A DNA stretch of 46,385 nt from DASYRM01 sp036004405 (GTDB lineage Bacteria > Acidobacteriota > Vicinamibacteria > Vicinamibacterales > UBA2999): assembly GCA_036004405.1 (NCBI GenBank), contig DASYRM010000169.1, positions 1-46,385 on the forward strand. The letters run 5' to 3'. The notes beneath the pieces are model-generated. The model worked only from the letters and a program-made list of their open reading frames with translations. It made no database searches and was not told the DNA's origin. This document shows, piece by piece, positions 8,376 through 17,800 of the stretch. Every line of letters begins with the position of its first letter. The first letter of the stretch is position 1. The position numbers were made by a program, and so were the translations under genes.

Positions 8376-9196
8376 GCGGCACCGAGCTCGAGCGTCTCGA
8401 CGAAGCCGCGGCCGCCGTACGCGCGCGCTGCGGCGCGCCGGCCGACGTGGCGATCGTGCTCGGCTCGGGCCTCGGCGACTTTGCCGACAGCCTGGCGGAT
8501 GCGGCCGTGGCGCCGTACGAGACGCTGCCGCACTGGCCGCAGTCGCGCGTGGTGGGCCATGCCGGGCGTCTTGTCGTTGGGAGCGTCGGCGGGAAGCGGG
8601 TGGCGGCGCTCTCGGGCCGCGTGCACATGTACGAAGGCCACCCGATGGCCACGGTGGTGTTCGCGGTGCGCGTGATGGCGCGGCTGGGTATCGCGCGCCT
8701 GATCCTCACCAACGCCGCGGGCGGCATCAACACCGATTTCGGCCAGGGCGCCTTGATGGTCATCGACGACCACATCAACCTGATGGCCGGCAACCCGCTC
8801 ATCGGGCCGAACGACGAGCGCGTCGGGCCGCGGTTTCCGGACATGTCCGAGGTCTATTCGCGCCGCCTGCGCGCACTGGCGGATGACGCCGCACGGGCCG
8901 CGGGCGTTGCCGTGCGCCACGGCGTCTACGTCGCCGTGCACGGCCCCAGCTACGAGACCCCGGCGGAGATCCGGGCGTTCCGAGCCCTCGGCGCCGACGC
9001 CGTGGGGATGTCCACCGTGCCCGAGGCGATTGCCGCGCGCCACATGGGCGTGGAAGTGCTCGGCATCTCGTGCATCACCAACATGGCGGCGGGCGTGCTC
9101 GATCAACCGCTGGTCCACGACGAGGTAATGGAGACGGCGCGCCGCGTGCGCGGCTCGTTCATCGCGCTGCTGGAGGGCATCATTGGCCGCCTCTAG
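8372..9196 (+). CDS. punA: Purine-nucleoside phosphorylase, trimeric PNP class
   Basis: The 274-residue enzyme splits inosine or guanosine with phosphate to base and ribose-1-phosphate. It has VLGSGLGDF at 29-37, GRVHMYEGH at 82-90, NAAGGIN at 114-120 and the purine-site residues in HGPSYETPAEIR and ITNMAA (Asn237). The Glu/Asn combination is the mark of the high-specificity trimeric class rather than the hexameric DeoD class. The GTG start at 8372 is set by a GTGA overlap with the transporter gene. The 3' end overlaps cdd by 14 bases. Confidence 0.94.
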   Translation: MSGTELERLDEAAAAVRARCGAPADVAIVLGSGLGDFADSLADAAVAPYETLPHWPQSRVVGHAGRLVVGSVGGKRVAALSGRVHMYEGHPMATVVFAVRVMARLGIARLILTNAAGGINTDFGQGALMVIDDHINLMAGNPLIGPNDERVGPRFPDMSEVYSRRLRALADDAARAAGVAVRHGVYVAVHGPSYETPAEIRAFRALGADAVGMSTVPEAIAARHMGVEVLGISCITNMAAGVLDQPLVHDEVMETARRVRGSFIALLEGIIGRL

Positions 9197-9605
9197 CCCG
9201 GCTTCGCGGGCGACGTCTGCCGCCGCGCTCGTCCAGGCGGCGCGCCGGGCGCGGAGGAACGCGCACGCGGACTACTCGCACTTCAAGGTCGGCGCCGCGC
9301 TCGAAACTGCCGACGGCGCCATCGTCACCGGCTGCAACATCGAAAACGCCACATACGGGCTCACGGTCTGTGCCGAGCGCGTCGCGATGTGGAAGGCGCT
9401 CTCCGAGGGACACCGGAAGTTCCGCCGCATCGCCGTCGTGGCCGACACGAATGACCCGACGCCGCCGTGCGGCCCCTGCCGCCAGATTCTCTGGGAGTTC
9501 GGCGGCGACCTCGAGGTGATCCTGGCCAACCTCCGCGCCGAGAAAGGGCGCCACCGGCTCAGCGCCCTGCTCCCGCTGCCCTTCGACGCGAGACTTCTGA
9601 CGTAG
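9183..9605 (+). CDS. cdd: Cytidine deaminase
   Basis: The 140-residue homotetrameric-type enzyme deaminates cytidine or deoxycytidine to uridine or deoxyuridine, feeding DeoA. Zinc ligands are Cys63 (TVCAE), Cys96 and Cys99 (PPCGPC), with catalytic Glu65. CNIENATYG at 51-59 is the substrate-binding segment. The only suitable start in frame before the catalytic core is TTG 9183, inside the punA 3' end, implying coupling. The stop codon TAG at 9603-9605 is the first part of a dispersed repeat, so the C-terminal end may have been set by repeat insertion. Confidence 0.92.
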   Translation: MAASSPASRATSAAALVQAARRARRNAHADYSHFKVGAALETADGAIVTGCNIENATYGLTVCAERVAMWKALSEGHRKFRRIAVVADTNDPTPPCGPCRQILWEFGGDLEVILANLRAEKGRHRLSALLPLPFDARLLT

Positions 9606-9702
9606 GGGCCGCCTTCAGGCGGACGGGTTGCATCGTAGGGGCCGCCTTCAGGCGTCCCGTGGGACGGGTTGCATCGTAGGGGCCGCCTTCAGGCGGCCCG
9701 TC
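9602..9702. repeat. Three tandem copies of the GGCCGCC-TTCA-GGCGGCC repeat
   Basis: Copies begin at 9602, 9635 and 9676 and share GTAGGGGCCGCCTTCAGGCG; the first two are followed by GACGGGTTGCATC or a close variant. Each can fold as a 7-8 bp GC stem with a TTCA loop. The second copy is altered at GGCGTCCC. The element fills the gap between cdd and mtnA and supplies the cdd TAG stop codon. Confidence 0.85.
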
Positions 9703-9722
9703 GTAGGTTACGCTCTAGAAGA

Positions 9723-10784
<1,062 letters not shown>

Positions 10785-10788
10785 GCGC

Positions 10789-11877
10789 ATGCGCGTCCTC
10801 GGCATCGAGACCTCGTGCGACGAGACGTCGGCCGCCATCGTCGAGGAGCACGATGACGATCTGCGGCCCTGGACGGTCCGATCGAACGTCGTCGCGTCGC
10901 AGGTGGCAATTCATCGCGCGTGGGGCGGCATCGTGCCCGAACTCTCGGCTCGCCAGCACATTCGCGACATCTGCGGAGTGGTCGAGCGCGCCGTCGAGGA
11001 GGCGGGCGCGGCTCCAGCCGGACGCCCACCCTACGATCTGATCGCCGTGACGCAGGGGCCTGGGCTCGTAGGTTCGCTCCTGGTCGGGGTGTCGTTCGCC
11101 AAGTCGCTGGCGTGGTCGCGCAACGTGCCGTTTGTGCCGGTGCACCACCTGGCCGGCCACATCGAGTCGCTCGTGCTCGAGAGCGGCGAGATGCCGCTGC
11201 CCGCGGTCGTGCTGGTGGTGTCCGGCGGGCACACCAGTCTCTATCGGGTGCCGGCGCGCGGCGTGTACGAACGGCTGGGGCGGACGCGCGACGACGCCGC
11301 AGGGGAGGCGTACGACAAAGTCGCCAAGCTGCTCGGCCTGGGCTATCCGGGCGGGCCGGTGATCGATCGCCTGGCGGCAGAGGGGAACGATCGCGCCGTG
11401 GCGCTGCCCAAAACGCGCCTCACTCATCCCGATCGCAACGCGCCGCACCTGCCGGGCCACCGGGACTTCAGCTTCAGCGGACTCAAGACTTCGGTGGCGC
11501 GCTACGTCGCGCAGCGGCGAGCGGCGCTTGCGCTGCCCGCGGATGCCCCGCTGCCGGAGCGGGACGTGGGCGATCTCTGCGCGAGCTTCCAGCGCGTGGT
11601 CGTGGCCACGCTGCTCGACGCCGTGTTCGACGCGGCGCGTGAAGCCGGGGCGCGGTCGGTGGGAATTGCCGGAGGCGTTTCGGCCAACAGCCGGCTCCGC
11701 CACGATGCGCTGGCGCGCGGGGCCGCGGCCGGGCTGCCGGTGCTTGTGCCGGCGCTCAGCCTCTCGACGGACAATGCGGCGATGATTGCGGCGGCGGGGC
11801 TGCGCGCGTTCCATGCCGGCGCGCGAGGCGAGTGGTCGGTCAATGCCGACCCGTCGTTGCCGTTGGGGCAGGCCTGA
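10789..11877 (+). CDS. tsaD: tRNA N6-adenosine threonylcarbamoyltransferase
   Basis: The 362-residue cytosolic enzyme transfers the threonylcarbamoyl group to A37 of ANN-decoding tRNAs together with TsaB and TsaE. It shows the N-terminal GIETSCDETS (5-14), the metal motif HHLAGH (His120/His124), VVSGGHTSL and the C-terminal GGVSANSRLR. The length is slightly above the usual 340. ATG 10789 is four bases after the mtnA stop. The TGA stop lies in the loop of a palindrome (GCAGGCCT-GA-AGGCCTGC). Confidence 0.96.
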   Translation: MRVLGIETSCDETSAAIVEEHDDDLRPWTVRSNVVASQVAIHRAWGGIVPELSARQHIRDICGVVERAVEEAGAAPAGRPPYDLIAVTQGPGLVGSLLVGVSFAKSLAWSRNVPFVPVHHLAGHIESLVLESGEMPLPAVVLVVSGGHTSLYRVPARGVYERLGRTRDDAAGEAYDKVAKLLGLGYPGGPVIDRLAAEGNDRAVALPKTRLTHPDRNAPHLPGHRDFSFSGLKTSVARYVAQRRAALALPADAPLPERDVGDLCASFQRVVVATLLDAVFDAAREAGARSVGIAGGVSANSRLRHDALARGAAAGLPVLVPALSLSTDNAAMIAAAGLRAFHAGARGEWSVNADPSLPLGQA

Positions 11878-11885
11878 AGGCCTGC
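11868..11885. repeat. Palindrome at the tsaD stop codon
   Basis: GCAGGCCT and AGGCCTGC pair around GA. The tsaD TGA (11875-11877) is made of the last stem T and the loop GA. It differs from the GGCCGCC-TTCA-GGCGGCC family but occupies the same kind of place, at a stop codon, 12 bases before the next gene. Confidence 0.6.
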
Positions 11886-11897
11886 AGTTGCGGAACT

Positions 11898-12311
11898 ATG
11901 AAGACCACTACCGAGTACCTCTGGTTCAACACCAAGACGAAGCAGGAGTTCATTCGCATCACCGACCAGGTGGCGGCCGTGGTGGCCAAGAGCGGTGTGC
12001 AGGAGGGCATGGTCCTCGTGTCTGCGATGCACATCACGGCGGCTGTATACGTGAACGACTGGGAGGACGGCCTGATTCACGACTTCCAGGTGTGGCTCGA
12101 GCAGCTCGCGCCGTCCGGTAAGAACTACCGCCACCACCAGACCGGCGAGGACAACGCCGACGCGCACCTGAAGCGCACGCTCATGGGGCACCAGGTGATC
12201 CTGCCGATCACGGCGGGCAAGCTCGATCTCGGTCCGTGGGAGCAGGTGTTCTACGCCGAATTCGACGGCCAGCGGCGGAAGCGCGTCGTGGTCAAGGTCA
12301 TGGGCGAGTGA
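11898..12311 (+). CDS. YjbQ/UPF0047 family protein
   Basis: The 137-residue protein matches the UPF0047 fold: MHITAAVYVND at 44-54, NADAHLKRTLMGH at 86-98 and GKLDLGPWEQVFYAEFDG near 107-124 carry the conserved His, Asn, Trp and Glu residues. Some members have been linked to a thiamine-phosphate-synthase-like activity, but the physiological role is uncertain. It starts 20 bases after tsaD and overlaps the NUDIX gene (GTGA). Confidence 0.88.
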   Translation: MKTTTEYLWFNTKTKQEFIRITDQVAAVVAKSGVQEGMVLVSAMHITAAVYVNDWEDGLIHDFQVWLEQLAPSGKNYRHHQTGEDNADAHLKRTLMGHQVILPITAGKLDLGPWEQVFYAEFDGQRRKRVVVKVMGE

Positions 12312-12808
12312 GCCGCGAGTATCCGGATCGCCCGTTCGTCGGCGTTGGCGCCGTCATCGTCGACGCGGCCGCGCGCGTGCTGCTCGTGAAGCGGCGGTTC
12401 GAGCCGCTGGCCGGCCAATGGAGCCTGCCGGGAGGCGCCGTGGACGTCGGCGAAACGCTCGAAGCGTGCGTGACCCGGGAACTGCGCGAAGAAACCGGCC
12501 TGGAGGTGGAGGTCGGTCCGGTCATCGAGGTCTTCGATCGGATCATGCACGACGCCGGAGGGCGCGTGCAGTACCACTACGTGCTCGTGGACTATGTGTG
12601 CCGGCCGGTTGGCGGCGCGCTGATGGCGGCCTCCGACGTGGCGGACGTGGCCTGGGCGGAGCCCCGGGCGCTTCCGGGGTTCAGCCTCACCGACAAGGCG
12701 ACCGAGGTCATCGGCCGAGGACTGATACTGGCCGCCCGCGCCGGCTGGACCGCCGCCGATGCTGCCGCGCCCGAACGATCGGCGACGGGCCTACGTAAGG
12801 TGGAATGA
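12308..12808 (+). CDS. NUDIX hydrolase
   Basis: The 166-residue protein has a canonical NUDIX box at 43-65 (G-x5-E-x7-REL-REETGL). The N-terminal strand FVGVGAVIVDAAARVLLVKRR and the box context GQWSLPGGAVDVGETLE resemble ADP-ribose or MutT-type members, but the substrate cannot be assigned. GTG 12308 overlaps the YjbQ-family stop. The 3' end overlaps the next ATG. Confidence 0.9.
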   Translation: MSREYPDRPFVGVGAVIVDAAARVLLVKRRFEPLAGQWSLPGGAVDVGETLEACVTRELREETGLEVEVGPVIEVFDRIMHDAGGRVQYHYVLVDYVCRPVGGALMAASDVADVAWAEPRALPGFSLTDKATEVIGRGLILAARAGWTAADAAAPERSATGLRKVE

Positions 12809-13725
12809 TGCAGCCGGTCGTCGAGCTTCAGCACGTCACCGTCCGCTACGGCGCCCGCACGGCGCTGCAGGACGTCAGCGCGACCTTCCCCACGGGGGCC
12901 GTCGGGCTGCTCGGGCCCAACGGCGCCGGCAAGAGCACGATGCTTCGTGCACTCCTCGGCTTCGTGCCGCCCACCGAAGGCCAGATGAGCGTGCTCGGCC
13001 TCGACGTGGCCAAGTCCCCGCTGGCCGTGCGAGCGCGGATCGGCTACATGCCCGAGACCGACGGCCACATTCCCGGCATGACCGCGGTCTCGTTCGTGGC
13101 GTTCTGCGGCGAGCTGGCGGGGCTGCCGCGTGCCGACGCCATGCAGCGGGCTCACGAGGTGCTTTTTTACGTGGGCCTGGGCGAAGCCCGCTACCGCAAC
13201 CTCGAGACCTATTCCACCGGCATGAAGCAGCGGATCAAGCTCGCCCAGGCGCTCGTGCACGACCCGGAACTACTGTTCCTCGACGAGCCCACCAACGGCA
13301 TGGACCCGAAGGGGCGCGAGGAGATGCTGGTGCTCATCGCCGACATCGCGCGGAACAAAGGTCTGAACGTGATCCTGTCGTCGCACCTGCTGCCCGATGT
13401 CGAGTACACGTGCGATCACGTCATCGTCCTCGACAAGGGCGCCGTGGCCACGCAGGGTCGCATCGAGGGGCTGAAGGGGCCGGGCGGCAGCCTCGTCGAG
13501 CTGCGTTTCAAGGGTGAGCCGGCGCCGTTTCTGGCCGCGCTCGCCGGCGCCGGCTTTCAGGCGCACGACGCCGCCGACGACATCATGCGCGTGTTCGTCC
13601 CGGTCGGGCACGACCCGCAGGCGATCTTCGCCCTTGCCTCCACGCACCGCATCCAGGTGCGCCACTTCCGGCCCAGCGTCGAGACGCTCGAAGACGTCTT
13701 CGCCAAGGCCATGGGCGAGGTCTGA
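12805..13725 (+). CDS. ABC transporter ATP-binding protein (first pair)
   Basis: The 306-residue cytosolic ATPase has Walker A GPNGAGKS (37-44), the signature STGMKQRIKLAQ (137-148) and Walker B LLFLDEP (156-162), then the switch histidine in LSSHLLPDVE. A 70-residue C-terminal extension is typical of DrrA/CcmA-type exporters with separate permeases. AAGGTGG lies just before two consecutive ATGs (12805, 12808). The permease gene follows five bases after the stop, and the two form an exporter or membrane-remodelling system of unknown substrate. Confidence 0.92.
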   Translation: MMQPVVELQHVTVRYGARTALQDVSATFPTGAVGLLGPNGAGKSTMLRALLGFVPPTEGQMSVLGLDVAKSPLAVRARIGYMPETDGHIPGMTAVSFVAFCGELAGLPRADAMQRAHEVLFYVGLGEARYRNLETYSTGMKQRIKLAQALVHDPELLFLDEPTNGMDPKGREEMLVLIADIARNKGLNVILSSHLLPDVEYTCDHVIVLDKGAVATQGRIEGLKGPGGSLVELRFKGEPAPFLAALAGAGFQAHDAADDIMRVFVPVGHDPQAIFALASTHRIQVRHFRPSVETLEDVFAKAMGEV

Positions 13726-13730
13726 GCCGC

Positions 13731-14567
13731 ATGCCCATCCACGACCAGGGGTATCGCCACTACGCCGGACGCCGCCGTCCACCCGGCACGGCCTGGTGGG
13801 TCATCGCGCGGCAGCAGATCCGCACGGTGTTGTCGCAGAAGCGCTACCTGATCCTGCTGCTCATGGCCTGGGTGCCGTTCGTCGGGCGCGTGGTGCAGAT
13901 CTATCTGGCCGCAAACTTTCAGCAGGCCTCGTTCCTGGCCACGAGCGCGCAGCTGTTCCGCGGCTTCCTCGAGCAGCAGGGGCTCTTCGTCTTCCTGCTG
14001 ATCGTTGGCTCATCGGGCGCGATTGCCGACGACCGGCGTGCCAATGCCCTGCAGGTCTATCTGTCGAAGCCGCTGACGCGGGTGGAATACATCGCGGGGA
14101 AGCTGTTCGCGCCGCTCGCCTTCGTGCTCGGCGTCACGCTGCTGCCGGCGCTGCTGCTCCTCGTCGTGCACGTGGCCTTCTCGGGCAGCCTGACGTTCGT
14201 GGTGCAGAACCTCTATCTGCTGCCGGCCATCGTCCTCTACTCGGTGGCCCTCGCGCTGGTGGGCACCTTCACCATGGTGGCGCTGTCGTCGCTCTCCAAG
14301 AGCCGTCGGTTCACGGCGCTCACGTTCACGGGGCTGTTCTTCTTCACCACGGCGATGTACACGGCGCTGTCGCGCATCACCGGCAGCCGGCTGTGGGCGC
14401 TCGTCTCGCCGCGCGACCTGCTGAGCGTGATTGGCGACGCGGCCTTCCGCGTGCCGGGACAGCGAGCGCTTCCGCTGTGGACCGCCCTGCTCGGCGTGAC
14501 GGTCATCGTCGCACTGTCCATCCTGGTGCTCGAGCGTCGCATCCGCGGCGTCGAGGTGGTGAAGTGA
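13731..14567 (+). CDS. ABC-2-type transporter permease (first pair)
   Basis: The 278-residue inner-membrane protein has a cytosolic N-terminus (MPIHDQGYRHYAGRR) and about six hydrophobic segments from about residue 40. The segment GAIADDRRANALQVYLSKPL is the usual cytosolic elbow of ABC-2 permeases. It lies between two ATPase genes and overlaps the second one (GTGA). The substrate is unknown. Confidence 0.88.
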   Translation: MPIHDQGYRHYAGRRRPPGTAWWVIARQQIRTVLSQKRYLILLLMAWVPFVGRVVQIYLAANFQQASFLATSAQLFRGFLEQQGLFVFLLIVGSSGAIADDRRANALQVYLSKPLTRVEYIAGKLFAPLAFVLGVTLLPALLLLVVHVAFSGSLTFVVQNLYLLPAIVLYSVALALVGTFTMVALSSLSKSRRFTALTFTGLFFFTTAMYTALSRITGSRLWALVSPRDLLSVIGDAAFRVPGQRALPLWTALLGVTVIVALSILVLERRIRGVEVVK

Positions 14568-15484
14568 CGATCATCGAATCCGAGCACCTCTCGAAGTGGT
14601 ACGGCCAGGTGTCGGGCCTCAACGACGTGTCGGTGTCGGTGCCCTCCGGCATCACCGGCCTGCTCGGTCCGAACGGAGCCGGCAAGTCCACGTTCATGAA
14701 GCTCATTACCGGGCAGCTGCGGCCCAGCAAGGGGCAGGTGCGGGTGCTCGGCGAGCCGATCTGGGACAACCCGGCGCTGTTCCAGCGCATCGGGTTTTGT
14801 CCCGAGCAGGACGCCTTCTACGATCGCATGACCGGCCGCGAGTGGGTGGCAGCGCTCGCGGGGCTGCACGGCTTCGACGAGCGGACCGCCGCCGATGCCG
14901 CCGCGCGCGCCATCGAGGCGGTGGAGCTCACCGAAGCGGCGGATCGCAAGATCGGGTCGTACAGCAAGGGCATGCGGCAGCGGATCAAGCTCGCTCAGGC
15001 CATCGTCCACGAGCCCGAGCTGCTCATCCTCGACGAGCCGTTGAGCGGCATGGATCCGTTGATGCGGCGGCGGACGGTGAAGCAGATCAAGGAGTGGGCG
15101 CGCAACGGCACCAGCGTGCTGGTGTCCAGCCACATCCTGCACGAGGTGGAGTCGATGACCTCGAACATCGTGCTCGTCAACAACGGCCGGATCGTGGCCG
15201 AAGGCGACGTGCACCAGATCCGCGAGCTCATCGACGAACATCCGCACACGGTCTCGATCCGCACCGCCCAGGCGCATGCCGTGGCCCGCGAGCTGCTCGC
15301 GGACGAGGGTGTGGTGAGCGTCAGGTTCGAGCCCGGAGGCCTGGTGGTGGAGACGGCGCGGCCGGATGCGTTCTACGCGCGCGTCACCGACCTGGCGGCC
15401 AGCGGCCGCTTCGGTCCGGTGCACGAGATCACGTCGCCCGACGACAACCTGCAGGCCGTGTTCCGCTTCTTGGTGAAGCAATGA
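14564..15484 (+). CDS. ABC transporter ATP-binding protein (second pair)
   Basis: This 306-residue ATPase has Walker A GPNGAGKS (35-42), signature YSKGMRQRIKLAQ (133-145), Walker B ELLILDEP and SSHILHEVE. It is clearly related to the first ATPase, so the four-gene unit looks like an old duplication. The GTG start at 14564 is fixed by the overlap with the permease stop. The C-terminal 90 residues form a small accessory domain. It overlaps the second permease gene (ATGA). Confidence 0.92.
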   Translation: MTIIESEHLSKWYGQVSGLNDVSVSVPSGITGLLGPNGAGKSTFMKLITGQLRPSKGQVRVLGEPIWDNPALFQRIGFCPEQDAFYDRMTGREWVAALAGLHGFDERTAADAAARAIEAVELTEAADRKIGSYSKGMRQRIKLAQAIVHEPELLILDEPLSGMDPLMRRRTVKQIKEWARNGTSVLVSSHILHEVESMTSNIVLVNNGRIVAEGDVHQIRELIDEHPHTVSIRTAQAHAVARELLADEGVVSVRFEPGGLVVETARPDAFYARVTDLAASGRFGPVHEITSPDDNLQAVFRFLVKQ

Positions 15485-16320
15485 GCGCGCGTCCGGCCCT
15501 TCCCGTTCCGCCCACGTTCGCCGCTGGCGCGGCCCGCGTCTTCAACCTTTCGCTCGGCGAGATGCTGTGGTCGCGACGCACGGTGTTTCTGCTGCTGGTC
15601 ACCGGCGCGCCGGTGTTTCTGGCGGTGGTTGCCCGCGTCGTTCAAGGCAGCGGTCTGGTGCCGCTGCGCGTCAACGGTGCGGCCGTGGACGGCGGCAGCA
15701 TCTTCGGCATGATGATCTGGGTCTTCTTCCTGCGCTTCATCGTACCGGTGCTGGGCGTGTTCTACGGCACCTCGCTCATGGCCGACGAAGTGGAGGACCG
15801 CACCATTACCTACCTGTTCACGCGGCCGATCCGTCGCGGAGCCGTGCTGGTCGGCAAGTACCTCGCGTATCTCGTCTGCACCTCGCTCGTCGTGCTGCCG
15901 TCGGTGGTCCTCGTCTACTTCCTCCTCGTGCCGATCGGCCAGGTGGCGCGGACGTTCCTGGCCTTTGCCGCCGATCTCGGGTTGCTGGCGCTCGGCCTGG
16001 CGGCGTATGGCGCGCTCTTCGCCCTGGTCGGCGCGGCCCTCAAGCGGCCGCTCGTATCGGGCCTCGTCTTCGTGTTCGGCTGGGAGCAGATCGCCCTCCT
16101 GGTCCCGGGCTATCTGAAGCGGTTCACCGTGGCCCACTACGTTCAGAGCCTGGTGCCGCACGCGATGCCCTCGGAGGGGGTGGCTGCGGTGCTCCAGAGC
16201 GTCCTGCGCGACAATCCGCCCGCGCTGGTCTGCGTCCTGGTGCTCGCCGCGCTGGTGGTCGCGACGCTCTGGCTGGGCGTTAAAGCGGTCGAGTCGCGCG
16301 AGTACGTCCTCGAGCAGTAG
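15481..16320 (+). CDS. ABC-2-type transporter permease (second pair)
   Basis: The 279-residue membrane protein has six hydrophobic segments and the elbow SLMADEVEDRTITYLFTRPI, which corresponds to the DDRRANALQVYLSKPL segment of the first permease. Start ATG 15481 overlaps the ATPase stop. The two ATPase/permease pairs probably form two related heteromeric transporters or one with four different subunits; the sequence does not decide this. Confidence 0.88.
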   Translation: MSARPALPVPPTFAAGAARVFNLSLGEMLWSRRTVFLLLVTGAPVFLAVVARVVQGSGLVPLRVNGAAVDGGSIFGMMIWVFFLRFIVPVLGVFYGTSLMADEVEDRTITYLFTRPIRRGAVLVGKYLAYLVCTSLVVLPSVVLVYFLLVPIGQVARTFLAFAADLGLLALGLAAYGALFALVGAALKRPLVSGLVFVFGWEQIALLVPGYLKRFTVAHYVQSLVPHAMPSEGVAAVLQSVLRDNPPALVCVLVLAALVVATLWLGVKAVESREYVLEQ

Positions 16321-16382
16321 GCGGCGCGGCCGGGGGCTGCCGGGCCCGGGCCAAACGTGGAACGCCGGCTGGGGCAGCTCCG

Positions 16383-16388
16383 TATACT
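16383..16388 (+). promoter_or_regulatory. -10-like TATACT before the 16406 gene
   Basis: TATACT lies 17 bases before ATG 16406, at the end of an 85-bp gap after the ABC operon. No clear -35 is seen. It suggests that the anchored protein has its own promoter. Confidence 0.4.
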
Positions 16389-16405
16389 GAGCACAGGGCC
16401 ACCAG

Positions 16406-17449
16406 ATGACCAAGCGCACCCGACTCTTCCTGTTCGTCTCCGTTGGCATCCTCGTGGCGGGCCTTGGAACAGGGCTCGTCGCAGCCTACGTGGGCGGTTT
16501 CCAAAACCTCAATTTCCTCGGCACGTCGAGCCCCGACGAGCTCGCCTACCTCCCCTCGGACGCCAAGGTCGTCGCCTTCGCCAACGTCCGGGAAATCATG
16601 GACTCCGAGCTCCACCAGAAGCTTCAGGCGCTGGCGCCGCGCAACGGCGACGGCCTCGCGCGCTTCGAGGAGGAGACCGGCGTCGATGTGACCCGGGATG
16701 TGGACTACGTCCTTGGCGCGATCGGAGGCGATACCGCCGCCGGTCCCAACCAGGGGCATCCCCTGGTCATCGCCCGCGGCCGCTTCGACACCGTTCGCAT
16801 CGAGGGGCTGGTCCTCTCGAAGGGCGGCACGGTCGAGGACTACAAGGGCGTGCGCCTCCTCAAGGTCGCGGAGCCGACCGGCGGCATGGACGCGGCGCTG
16901 GCTTTCGTGGAGCCGGGGCTCATCGCAATGGGCGCTCAGGACGCCGTCCGCCGGGCCATCGACGCCCGGAAGGGCGGGACGGCCAGCGCGGCGGGCAACG
17001 AGGAGCTCGTGCGCCTGGTGAAGCAGGCCGACGACGGCAACGCGTGGGTGGTCGCCCGCTTCGACGCGCTGTCGGCGGCGGGGCAGCTCCCGCCCGACGT
17101 TTTGCAGCGCCTGCCGGCCATCAACTGGCTGACGGTAACCGGGCACGTCAACGGCGGTATCCGCGCCGCGATTCGGGCCGAGACCCGCGACGAGGCCGCC
17201 GCCAAGAACCTCCGCGACGTCCTGCAGGGCATACTGGCCCTGGCCAAGCTGCAGTCGGGGCAGCGGGCCGACGTGGCCGCCATCATGGATTCGATCGAGC
17301 TCGGAGGCGAGGGCAAGAACGTGACGCTCGGCCTGGCAGTGCCGATCGAAGTCATCGATCAGCTCGCCAGCCTGCGCACGCCGGGCAGCCTGGCGCCACC
17401 CGCCGCGCCGCAGCCGCCGCAGGCGCCCGAGCCGCCGACCGCTCCGTAA
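16406..17449 (+). CDS. Membrane-anchored protein of unknown function
   Basis: The 347-residue protein has one N-terminal hydrophobic segment (about 8-28) without a clear cleavage site, then a soluble domain, probably periplasmic. It contains SSPDELAYLPSDAKVVAFANVREIM, a pattern seen in acidobacterial proteins that resemble DUF3352, and the last 20 residues are Pro/Ala/Gln rich. No catalytic motif is recognised. It stands alone between the ABC operon and the convergent PilZ-like gene. The function is unknown. Confidence 0.8.
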   Translation: MTKRTRLFLFVSVGILVAGLGTGLVAAYVGGFQNLNFLGTSSPDELAYLPSDAKVVAFANVREIMDSELHQKLQALAPRNGDGLARFEEETGVDVTRDVDYVLGAIGGDTAAGPNQGHPLVIARGRFDTVRIEGLVLSKGGTVEDYKGVRLLKVAEPTGGMDAALAFVEPGLIAMGAQDAVRRAIDARKGGTASAAGNEELVRLVKQADDGNAWVVARFDALSAAGQLPPDVLQRLPAINWLTVTGHVNGGIRAAIRAETRDEAAAKNLRDVLQGILALAKLQSGQRADVAAIMDSIELGGEGKNVTLGLAVPIEVIDQLASLRTPGSLAPPAAPQPPQAPEPPTAP

Positions 17450-17451
17450 CG

Positions 17452-17784
17452 CTACGACTGGCCCTTCAGGGTTTCGAGAAACTGCGTGATGGCCGCCCCG
17501 ACATACGCGGGCGGCTCCACGAATTCCACTCCAGACCGATAACGCACCGCATCCTCGCCCATCTCCCCGACGTGCGAGTGGACCACGCGCGCCTTCACCA
17601 CCACGGCGCCGGTGCCGAGCGTCAGCCGCAGGTCGTGCAATGAGTTGAGCGGCAGCGGGAACGCCGTCTCGATCGTGGCGCCGTGCGGGGCGAGCTCCTT
17701 CACCTGCAACGGTTCGAACACCATGATTTCCCCGTGCAGCTCGCCCAGGATCGGGACGCGGTCACTCTTTCGGATACCCGGCAT
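17452..17784 (-). CDS. PilZ-like domain protein
   Basis: The 110-residue protein has a six-stranded PilZ-like outline: RKSDRVPILGELHGEIMVF, then ELAPHGATIETAFPL, and a final GVEFVEPPAYVGAAI. The usual second motif (D/N-x-S-x-x-G) reads ELAPHG here, so cyclic-di-GMP binding is doubtful. A TATAGT hexamer lies eight bases upstream of the ATG. It converges with the 16406 gene, with stop codons three bases apart. The next gene on this strand is a receiver-like protein, and an HD-GYP gene also occurs in this window. Confidence 0.7.
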   Translation of the reverse strand: MPGIRKSDRVPILGELHGEIMVFEPLQVKELAPHGATIETAFPLPLNSLHDLRLTLGTGAVVVKARVVHSHVGEMGEDAVRYRSGVEFVEPPAYVGAAITQFLETLKGQS

Positions 17785-17792
17785 GGCGGCGG

Positions 17793-17798
17793 ACTATA
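17793..17798 (-). promoter_or_regulatory. -10-like TATAGT before the PilZ-like gene
   Basis: TATAGT on the minus strand is eight bases before the start codon, too close to leave room for a normal leader and Shine-Dalgarno. This suggests a leaderless transcript. Confidence 0.45.
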
Positions 17799-17800
17799 TC

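Noticed and set aside
9602..9702. CRISPR-like array
   Set aside because: There are only three copies with unequal spacing, spacers share sequence, no cas genes are near, and the unit recurs singly elsewhere at gene ends.
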